64,000 bases of DNA from Morella rubra (taxonomy: Eukaryota; Streptophyta; Magnoliopsida; Fagales; Myricaceae), in assembly GCA_003952965.2 (NCBI GenBank), contig CM025849.1, forward strand, positions 1,172,159 to 1,236,158, given 5' to 3'. Under the pieces are notes generated by a model. It searched no databases and was not told where the DNA came from. It saw only the letters and a list, made by a program, of their open reading frames with translations. Positions 55,801 to 64,000 of the stretch are shown here, piece by piece. The position numbers and the translations under genes were made by a program. Within the stretch, counting starts at the first letter, position 1. Each line of letters starts with the position of its first letter.

Positions 55801-58682
55801 TTTATTACTTTAACATACAGGTTTCTGCTTCTTGCCCTTGGGTCCTGGCATAGATCCTCGCTTTGCAGTTGATGAAGATGGCTGGTGAGATGCAGCTATG
55901 GCTGGTTGGTGAAATGGTGGGGATGGCCCACCATAGGACTGTGAAGGTACTGGATGAGCTATCTTCTGTTTCTTGCGAGAGGCGGAGACAGTGGGACTAG
56001 GTACAGGATCATGCACAACTGGACCAGTACTAAGCATGCCAGATTGATGGCCACCTGCCTTTCTCCACTCCCTAATGGTGTTACCAATCCATGCCCCATT
56101 AAAAAACAAAACAGAAAAAGCTTGCTAAAACTTAATGGATTGTACGTCCCTAATGAACAGAGCTTGTTTTTAAATATATTTATCAGACCTGATCCTTTGT
56201 ATGACATCATCTGAATTTACGCGCCCTAGAAGCTCTCTGTGCTCCTCATTTGATAGTCTCAGCTCTTTTCTAAGTTCTGTTATTAAACTTTCCTTCTCCT
56301 GAAGAAAAAAGATTTCATGTAGCAGTCATTTAAACCTGATATAAAAAAAATTAAAAATATTAGATTTGTGAAAACAAAAAGATCAAAAGTACCCAAGTAA
56401 TGGCATCAGCTTGAGCTTTGAAGGCTCTTAGAACTGAACTGTATGCTTCTTGCTCAAGTTGGTGAATTTGGGTCTCCATATCAGTTTCACCATACATCCT
56501 AGGATATGGCACAGCACCGACGGCAGATCTTCCATTTCCAGCAACACGGCCTCCTCGAGGAATTCTATTCTGATGTGATGGAGGAAGATCATCATCAGTT
56601 CCTGCAATTTTTTTCAAAATGCAACACAGCATTTATTAAAACTGAACAGAAGTGGACACATCTCCATCTGACTTTAGACAACTACTAAAAGTAGAGGATT
56701 TATTTATTTTGGTATGTTTTCCAGGATATGACACATCAAGCACACAGAAAAAATCTGACTTATAGATGCCAGTGCAGAGTCGAGCAAAAGATATTCTTGC
56801 AAACCGAGACAGCTTGTGCAGATCAATACATAGGCACACAATTTGTATCCCTCTTTCAGGCACAGAGCAAGAATTCATCTTCAAAAAAGGAGGGATTACA
56901 TTCCAAACAAATAGGTCATCTTATTATGAGTGCCAGAGGATCAATAAGCATGTGAAAATATAGATCCAGGGAATTCATTTCCGCATCTAGGCTAGGTTCA
57001 TAACACTGTCAAACAGCTTTCTGTAGCAACCAACTGTCAGGCAAAACAAATGCACATGTTACCACATGTACAAAGGTGAGAAGGTGAGAGACCAAAAAAA
57101 TACCCTAATACATCAAAGATGATCTTAAGTAGGGTCTAGAGAATTATATTTATGCAGTTCTACACAAAGGTGCATGGCTCAGAGGTAATGATGACAGCTA
57201 AAATTCACCTAGAAGCTTTTCTCCCTTCAGTGATTGAGAAAAGGCTTTATACATTGGCAACGTAGACAGCACCAGTGATTAAAACCATGTCAAACCATTA
57301 GAGGCTTAAGACTTACTAGAGCATCATTCAGATTTTTCACATGTCTGGAAATGAAGATATTCACCATTGGATATCAAATTAACCAACATCCAAAGAATCC
57401 CTCCTTCTCGAAAGAATCAGAGGTTTTCCCAATACAAAGCACACCAAAGATAAGGGAATACAAGGTTACATGGAAGAAGCCATAATGCCAGCACAACTTT
57501 TTTTGGGGGTAACGAGGCACAATATACGGGACCCCCTGTGCACTGAGTTCAGACGAACCTGGCCTAGCTTGTTTGCAACAGAGGGCTTAACGCCATGATA
57601 AATCCTGGACATGTGTAGCGGCCCTTCACCACACGCATCATTTAAGTCGTAAGTTTTGTTGCTGTGGAGAGTCGAACCAAGGTCAGCCAACTGACCGATA
57701 GCACCCCTAACTAACTCATCCAGACCCAGGCAACCATGGCAGCACAGTTTTGGCAATGCTAAAGTTTCACATATTTACCAATGTCTTTAATCTAATGGTA
57801 CATTCAAAACGCATTTTCCTTTGCAATGTATAAAAAGTACATCCTATAAATCATTGTTGCACAATTCACTCGGTTATCTTATTCCAGAAGATGTACACTT
57901 CTCTAAAGCCCAAACTAAAGTCTTGCTCCATAAACCAATAAATTGCACCAATCATCCTAATTGAGGCCAGAGTCTTGGGAATCCTGAACTTTCACACAAC
58001 CACCAATGTCTTTAATTTAACAGCACATTAAAAACGTGTAAAGTGTAGAGCTTCCTAACATCTATCATCTGCTGCAGCATTGTTGCCCAACTCATATTCC
58101 GAAAGATACAAGCTTCTCTAAAGCTAAACAAAAGTCCTGTTCCATGAAACAATAAATTGCGCCAACCATACTCATGGATGCCATTTTCTTGTATAGCATC
58201 TATTACACATCGAAGTTCGAAACGGTTTTCCAAGCCAGAGAACAAGTCTGAAAAAGGCAAATCTCAAAAAAGAAAGAAAGAAAGAATCCTTTGAATTACA
58301 CATGAAAAGTGTACTTGTTTCTAAGTTATTTGGGGCCCGTAGGAAACCCAAACTGAGTCAAGCTCATAAATTATACGAAAGGTTCAAACTTTAACACTCA
58401 ACCACATTCTCAAAGCAAGAACTGTTACCATGAAAAACAACCTAACTTAGTAACCCCAGGAACCAGATTCTCATACAATCCACAACGAAATATAGTCTAA
58501 AACCCTACAACCATTTGGTCGCCTCAAAGAAATGCCATACCCCACAAGAACGAAAACACTCACGAAAATAGAGCAAACCCAAACCCTAATTTCCCAACGA
58601 AAAGAAGAAAAACCCCAATCAACCAAAAAGAGCGAATTTATAATGAATACTAACCACTGCTATCGTAAGGCTCGTAGTCCAT
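52879..58682 (-). CDS. EML: EMSY-LIKE (EML) protein: ENT domain plus Agenet/Tudor domain, 9 exons
   Basis: Exons on the minus strand: 58655-58682, 56393-56601, 56189-56298, 55819-56071, 55672-55454, 55378-55310, 53521-53282, 53194-53126, 52977-52879, all phase-consistent (about 431 residues). It starts [10 protein letters not shown]. The ENT domain ([57 protein letters not shown]; about residues 40-130) is followed by a Pro/Ser-rich linker with a [10 protein letters not shown] nuclear signal (about 190-200). The Agenet domain is [20 protein letters not shown] to [15 protein letters not shown] (about 243-298), and a helical C-terminus follows ([35 protein letters not shown]). EMLs are nuclear readers of methylated H3 with roles in flowering and immunity. 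The C-terminus is uncertain: reading through a possible donor (AGCGGTACTT) gives the stop used here. Confidence 0.92.
53609..53713. repeat. 40-base tandem repeat in EML intron 6
   Basis: GATGTTCTGCCTGAACTTAT, CAGTTTGGTTTTGGTAAAAA begins at 53609, 53649 and 53689, the last unit partial, with few differences. The following 250 bases also repeat TTCCTTATAATACAGCTA and CTTCATGAAAATT. Confidence 0.85.
54260..54316. mobile_element. Poly-A remnant flanked by a 16-base target-site duplication
   Basis: ACTTAGCTGGGTGTTA at 54260-54275 and again, exactly, at 54301-54316 flanks CTTT plus about 21 A. This is the footprint expected of a severely 5'-truncated retroposed insertion, in an intron of the EML gene. 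Confidence 0.6.
57496..57735 (-). mobile_element. tRNA-derived SINE in EML intron 1
   Basis: Read on the minus strand, a 240-base unit starts TTGCCTGGGTCTGGATGAGT, carries an A-box-like GGATGAGTTAGTTAGG and the B box GGTTCGACTC about 45 bases on, and ends TTACCCCCAAAAAAAG. It is flanked by an 11-base duplication, ATGCCAGCACA (57485-57495) / ATGGCAGCACA (57736-57746). Pol III boxes, size and target duplication fit a plant SINE. Confidence 0.7.
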
Positions 58683-59381
58683 AGCCAGTTTACCGCCCAA
58701 ATTATCGAACCTCCACTAATTCCGAAGGAACGACCCAAAACCCCGAAAAATTACAGCCAATTGAAGACCAGAGCACACCAAAGATTTCCTCGATTCAGCT
58801 AGACCAGGGCACCTGGCACAGAGAAACGACGCCGTTGGGCAAAAAAATCGCGCTTCTGATCCCAATGAAGGCCAAGGAACCGAACGGTGCTGACTGAAGC
58901 GATAGAGAGAGAGCAGTGGGAGCAGAGTTGGGGTTCAGAGTGTGAACGATAGGTTTGCGAGTGCGACTTTCTTTTTCCTTTACTTTTTTTTTTTCTTATT
59001 TTTGGGTAAAACGGATTTGAAATGAATTATAAAGTGTGGGTTTGTTTTCAATTTATGGTTTAGTTCGAGTTCCGCTCTCAACGGGCGCTTTTTGGTCACG
59101 TGTGTCCAATACTGCTCTGATGATATTTCTTCTCCCAGGGAAATCGATTGTCGTTTTTGTCGTGCCCGAAGTATACAAAACGACGAGGGCAATCTCAACT
59201 GAGCCAGATGATGATGGGTTTGGGCTGGACCCAAGCCCACATCCTATGGTTTAAAAGTCGTACACAAGTTTGCATCATTTTACAAACGGGAAGGAAACGG
59301 TTTGTGTCCGGCTAAGCTAATCAAGACTTTGTACTTCAGATAATTCAAAAAGGTTATGTGAACGACACAAACATATCTGCG
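58683..59381. other. EML leader/promoter and spacer
   Basis: The EML leader probably occupies about 58683-58950 (minus), rich in GA runs. No further gene is seen up to the LINE fragment. Confidence 0.5.
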
Positions 59382-59382
59382 A

Positions 59383-59710
59383 GTTGATGGAAGAGGGAAT
59401 CCCACTTTGCTGTTTGATGATGATATTTGTAGTATTATTGAAGCCATTAAAGAGATGGCTTTGTGTTATCCATAGTGGAGCTTTCTTAAAATTTCACGCC
59501 AAGCGAATGCTCATGCAGATTCTTTGGCTAACTGGGCTACGGAGAGAAAATTCTTTAGTTGTGTTCCTTTAGATTATTTACCTGCTTTCTTGTTAAGACA
59601 GACCTTGGTGTTTGATGCTGCTTGATCCTCCTGAGGTGTTTTATCCTCCCTGAGGTGAGGTTTTTGATCTCCCTGAGGTGAGCTGTTTTATCCTCCCTGA
59701 GGTGAGTTAT
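59383..59710 (+). mobile_element. LINE 3' end: RNase H tail plus short tandem repeats
   Basis: Frame from 59383: GRGNPTLLFDDDICSIIEAI, KEMALCYP, stop (TAG 59473-59475), then SRQANAHADSLANWATERKF and FLLRQTLVFDAA, stop at 59623-59625. ANxHADxLANWA is the signature end of the plant LINE RNase H domain. After the stop, TCCCTGAGGTGA-type units repeat about four times (59625-59710), as in LINE 3' UTRs. Confidence 0.75.
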
Positions 59711-60144
59711 CTTTAGTTTAATGAAGTACCGTTGTTTAGAAAAAGAGAAAAAAATAATATCTTTTGTCAAGTAGAGGATGTGAGCTCGGATGAGTAATTG
59801 TTGCTGTTCATTAAATTTCTTGCTGGGTTGAACTTTCAACTTTATCTGCAGGCCGAATGCAGCTATGAAAAAACAAGCTCAAAAGAATTCAAAGTCAAAC
59901 ATCCCCGGCTTAGGCGACAGGCTACCTAGTTTTCAATGGAGTGACAATAAAAGTCAGACACTAAGCTTTTAACGTTTCTCAGACCTCATTATGGTCGACA
60001 AAACTAATACTACAGCAACATTTCTTTATGAGGCAGCAATAATTTCTTTTTGTTAAATTTGTTGGACTATGTTGGCTTCCTTGGAAATTTCCAAATAAAA
60101 ACTAGGAAGCCTTTACGTGGGGCCATGGGGTTAATCATGTGCAT
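59711..60144. other. Spacer upstream of the dioxygenase gene
   Basis: No gene or clear element seen beyond the LINE tail. Confidence 0.5.
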
Positions 60145-60154
60145 GTTATAAAGG
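60145..60154 (+). promoter_or_regulatory. TATA box of the dioxygenase gene
   Basis: GTTATAAAGG about 60 bases upstream of the ATG at 60211. Confidence 0.5.
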
Positions 60155-60210
60155 TCTTTGGATGGACAGTAATCTCAGTATTTCCTATTTTCCTGTCAAG
60201 AGTTTGGGAA

Positions 60211-62873
60211 ATGGCTTTGGTACCAGAGAACCTGAAATGGTCTCTGCCGGTTCCGAGTGTTCAAGAGCTTGCAATCCAAGGGCTTGACAAGGTCCCACCT
60301 AGATATGTCAGAGAGGATGTGGACAAGATCGTCGTCGCCTCTACGTCCGATCCAGCTCTTCGTGTGCCCTTGATTGATATGAACAAGCTGGTATACCCAG
60401 ACTCCCAAGAAAAAGAGGTTCAGAAGCTTCACTCTGCATGCAAAGAATGGGGTGTGTTTCAGGTAATACGAAAGAGCTTTAGGTAATAGACTATAGTTCG
60501 AATGTTCTTCCAGCTCAATGACCAGTCGGCTAAAGATTTTACTGCATGTGATCTGTTTGTAGCTTTTTCAGTTCATAGAACTAATTGACTCGAGCTTTGC
60601 CTATGGATCCAGTTTCATCTTTTTCATAGCCGTTTCACGGTAGCAGTGATTATTTTCATTAAGACTCACCTATAGATACCTTCTTGAACAGCTGCACCAA
60701 AGGCCGATACAGTATCTGTCTCTCAGATTGAAGAACTATAATTGTAACAGTTTTCCTAAAACTTGTTTTCGTCTTACAAATCCTATGTTTATCTTTATTT
60801 CTTATGTTTGGACTTCAAGGTAAACATGTATAGATCAACTTCAAAGTCAAATACTTTCTTAATCCCATTACCTAATACCAGGTTGCCAAAGATACTCTGT
60901 GGAGACAAAAGAAACTAAAAAAAATTCGAGGATAGAGAAAAACCACCATCATGCATGATGTCAATACAGATGCAGAAGAAAATATTCTCAAGCGAAACCG
61001 TTGATGGTCAATGCTTTTCCACATGACCCACTGACTATATAAGTACCAAGACAATTTCATGTTGCAGTAGGTGATCATATGTATCTTATTAAGCCCAGCC
61101 ACATGGGATCTTATTAGCACACAACAGATTAATCTCGTCTTTTCTCTTGCAAACTGGACCATATGAGTGCCAATACTTATTTGTTTTTCTCCATCTGTTT
61201 CTGGGTCTATGGCCTTATTCCACACTTATCCTTCTGATCTACCTTATCATCACTTACTTGAGCAATACCACAGGGACTTAGACCCATTTCATCTAATTGC
61301 TACACATTTTAGTTAGAATCCAACCCAATCCAAATGCGGCAAATTAAAGCAAACGGGCATAGTTTGTTTCGGGATGATCAGCATACATCAAATGTATCTG
61401 TGCTACTGCACGCATTACTAGTTCGATCAGTACGTGTGATGATGTGTACATGTTCCTTTGGTTTGTTTATCCACTAATCTTGTAGATGATACATCATGGA
61501 GTTTCGGATGAATCGCTAACCAACATGAGAGAGCAAGTTCAAGGGTTTTTCGACCTTCCTTTCCAAGAGAAGAAAAGCTGGGCGCAGAAGCCAGGAAATA
61601 TTGAAGGTTATGGCCAGGCGTTCGTAACTTCAGAGGACCAAAAGCTAGAGTGGAATGATATGATCTTCCTCAGAGCTCTTCCTGTTGAAAGCAGGGACTT
61701 GACTTTCTGGCCCGAAAAACCTCGAGACTTCCGGTAATTGGAATATTCTGACTAAGACAGAATTAAGTTTGACAAATCGCTGATCATATTCATATCGGAG
61801 CCTAAGAGTGGCATAATTGTGAGGATATATATATCTATTTGAAAGAAAATACTTGGAAATTGTGTCATGAATTATGTGGCTAATGGATTTTGTGCATAAA
61901 AGATCATAAATGAAAACGTGTAAATATTATCCAGGGTAATTAAGATTAAGTAACCAATAACCATGAATATTTGAGTTGTACTTACAAAAGTACTTAGATT
62001 TTTTTTAAACAATTCGAATGATGTTTCCTTCTTTGTTGGAATGTCACATTTTGTCAAATTTTTGCTAATTAGAAAAGCATTGAATGCTTACTCTGAAGAT
62101 ATGAGGAGGGTTGCGGTTTCTCTTATGAGGTTCATAGCAATGGGACTTGGGCTGGAAGGTCAACAATACTCTGACAACTACAAAGAAGGAATGTGCGATG
62201 TAAGGGTGAATTGTTATCCTCCTTGTCCTGAACCTGAGCGAGTTATGGGGGCTAATCCACACGGAGACATCTGTGGGATAACTCTCTTACTTGAGTGCGG
62301 CGACATGCCAGGATTGCAGGTCCTGAAAGATGGGCATTGGGTTGTTGTTGAACCCATCTATGGCGCCATGGTTGTAAACCTCGGCTATATATCATGCAGG
62401 TAAAGATCAATTTCTTCCACATTTATGTTAGTATATATCTGTCCTCTCTTACTTCTCTTCTTTCTTTAGTTTATCCATGTCATTAATGAAAGACGTTTAA
62501 CTACAACAAATGCACGCACACAAGGTGTATGGCTTGAATTTAAAAGATAACAGACAAGAAGATGGTATTATGAAGAGAAGGAATGCATTGACATATTATT
62601 TGCAGGTCAAAGTATTTGAATTATCAAATTCCTAATGAGATCTACTTGATAATGCAGATAATGAGCAACGGGATTTACAAAGCTCCAGATCACAGAGCAA
62701 TGGTGAACAAATTCAAGCAAAGACTGTCGATAGTTACCTTCTGCTATCCCAATTCGTCTGTCGATATTGGGCCAGCTGTGGAGCTTATCAACTCAGAACA
62801 CCCACCTCTGTACAAGACTCTTACAGAAGCAGAGTACTTTCATAGCTATTTCCCAACATTCGTCTCTCATTAA
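60211..62873 (+). CDS. SRG1-like 2-oxoglutarate/Fe(II)-dependent dioxygenase, 4 exons, abnormal exon 3/4 junction
   Basis: Exons 60211-60462, 61486-61733, 62073-62399, then 62606-62873 give 364 residues. The N-terminal DIOX_N part (VPPRYVREDVDK, VPLIDMNKLV, ACKEWGVFQMIHHGVSDE) is followed by the jelly-roll core. Iron ligands are H230 and D232 (NPHGDICGITLLLE) and H305 (KAPDHRAMVN). The 2-oxoglutarate-binding R315-x-S317 is QRLS. This subgroup oxidises specialised metabolites (flavonoids, alkaloids); the substrate is unknown. The family's usual NLGD-xMQIMSNG junction is disturbed: exon 3 reads NLGYISC, and the canonical acceptor at 62657 gives an immediate stop. Using the acceptor at 62605 restores frame with about 17 extra residues. 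It may be altered or inactive. Confidence 0.8.
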
Positions 62874-63434
62874 AAAAGAAGGTGATCTTGATGCTGAGTG
62901 AAAAATGTTTGTGTGCCATCATAGTACACTTTTTATGGACATAAGCACAAGTTCACTTCTGACGAATTATTGAAAATGAGAAACAGTGAAACCGTTTAAA
63001 GTAAAAATCCAGTTTTTCTTCCAAGCTAAATAAATGGTTATTCCTTACAGTTCAGAAAATGCATACCAAATAAAATCATTGGCCTTCCGTCCTATTTCTG
63101 TAACATTTATAATTCTTCTCTTTTTTTTTTTTGTTCTGTTTCTTATTTCTCCATTTGGTAATGAATCCTTATCCCCCCCCTAACCCAATGAGAATGGAAA
63201 CAAAATTTGAAGAGATAGTAAAAACATACCCAATAAGATCAGAGAAATGATTTGTGTTATTCAAATCTGACATCTATGAGCATCTTTAAGGTCGTATAAC
63301 TTCAGTGATATCAAATACAAGTTTGTAGCGCTGGATATGCTTCGTTCCTTTTTAGTATTGGTCTCATATCTTTTTAAGCTGTCATTTGGGACACTGATGT
63401 CTGTTTTCCTACATGCTCTTTGGCCATTATGTCT
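62874..63434. other. Convergent 3' spacer
   Basis: 3' regions of the dioxygenase and MYB-CC genes, with a poly-T tract near 63121 and a poly-C run near 63173. No gene seen. Confidence 0.6.
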
Positions 63435-63775
63435 TCACCTCTCCCTTACAAATGCCTGGGATCTTTTATCACAATGAGACGGATACTGAAAATTCATTGA
63501 GGAGATTTGATCAGGGGATGTCAAATTAAAGTCAGGGCTTTGAATACGAGTCTCCTTTGTTAGTAGCTGCTGGTCAAACATCTTCTTAAGCTGCCTTGCT
63601 TGTTCTTCAATCCGTGACTGTATATCTCTCTGTACCTGAATAGAGAAGCATCCAAGAAGTGTTGAGATGTGGAGATAATAACAAAGCTTGCATCACATTG
63701 AGAACAACCCCAAACCTCCAATTGTTGATGTAAGCATCTCTGGACCTCTAGTTGTAGCCTCAACGCTTCTGCTAT
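63435..63775 (-). CDS. MYB-CC (PHR1-like) transcription factor, last two exons; gene continues beyond the window
   Basis: On the minus strand, exon 63716-63775 encodes IAEALRLQLEVQRCLHQQLE and the last exon 63435-63635 encodes VQRDIQSRIEEQARQLKKMF, then DQQLLTKETRIQSP to FVRER and a TGA. This is the LHEQLE-type coiled-coil of MYB-CC proteins, which dimerise through it; PHR1 and relatives control phosphate-starvation genes. Phase 0 at both junctions. The upstream exons with the MYB (GARP) domain lie past 64000. Cysteine and glutamine replace the usual residues in RLHEQLE (RCLHQQLE). Family call is firm; the exact member cannot be told from the tail. Confidence 0.85.
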
Positions 63776-64000
63776 CTGCATGCCTCTGTTGGGATCAGGG
63801 ACCAATATCATGAGTTTGATTTGATAGCTCAATGGAAATTTCCACGAATGTGCATAGCTGAAGGAACCATGAGTGCACTCTCTTGCTCTCTCTTTATCAA
63901 TCAAGAACATACTTTGAACATCCATAGATAGTGACAATTAAAAACTTTTCATTCTAACAATTTTTCTTTCTCATTTCTTGCTTTTGTGGACTTACGTTTT

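Overview
The window is nuclear DNA from a dicot-like flowering plant. The genes have many short exons with GT-AG introns, intergenic DNA is AT-rich, and the protein families are plant-specific (SOSEKI, EMSY-LIKE, DUF936, MYB-CC, an SRG1-type dioxygenase, IDM1-like PHD protein). The spaces between genes hold MITEs, SINEs, LINE scraps and microsatellites. There are no operons and no CRISPR, phage or bacterial features. One 150-base assembly gap lies at 51427-51576. All exon coordinates were worked out by eye from splice signals, reading phase and family resemblance; none was checked against transcripts.

Layout. 0.2-1.6 kb (-): intronless AAA-ATPase whose frame ends at TGATGA but stays open beyond it. 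4.4-4.8 kb (-): small plant membrane protein. 7.8-8.6 kb (+): GPI-type lipid-transfer protein, three exons. 12.0-18.1 kb (+): twelve-exon MFSD12-like MFS transporter with a hAT-type MITE in intron 10 and a probable far-upstream leader exon near 9.7 kb. 20.1-20.5 kb (-): unnamed conserved plant protein. 21.9-26.3 kb (-): IDM1-like Agenet/MBD/PHD gene with a nonsense codon just after the PHD finger and no visible acetyltransferase domain. 27.8-28.2 kb (+): PHF5A/SF3b subunit. 28.4-31.1 kb: Pack-MULE-like element with long inverted termini around a captured AP2-associated-kinase-like gene fragment.

31.6-43.1 kb (+): DUF936 locus. One complete four-exon gene is preceded by two recent, incomplete copies of its own 5' part. 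43.8-45.7 kb (-): SOSEKI polarity protein. 49.3-51.1 kb (+): decayed copy of N-terminal asparagine amidohydrolase next to the gap. 52.9-58.7 kb (-): EMSY-LIKE chromatin reader with a SINE in intron 1. 59.4-59.7 kb: LINE tail. 60.2-62.9 kb (+): SRG1-like 2-oxoglutarate dioxygenase with a disturbed exon 3/4 junction. 63.4-63.8 kb (-): last exons of a MYB-CC (PHR1-like) gene running off the window.

The neighbours do not form a pathway. The shared theme is recent structural change: a captured kinase fragment, a stuttering 5' gene duplication with palindromic filler at one joint, and four genes with stop codons or frame breaks. No wholly new system is evident. The best leads are the Pack-MULE and the DUF936 array, whose phase-0 exons could still splice into a full-length message from a second promoter.
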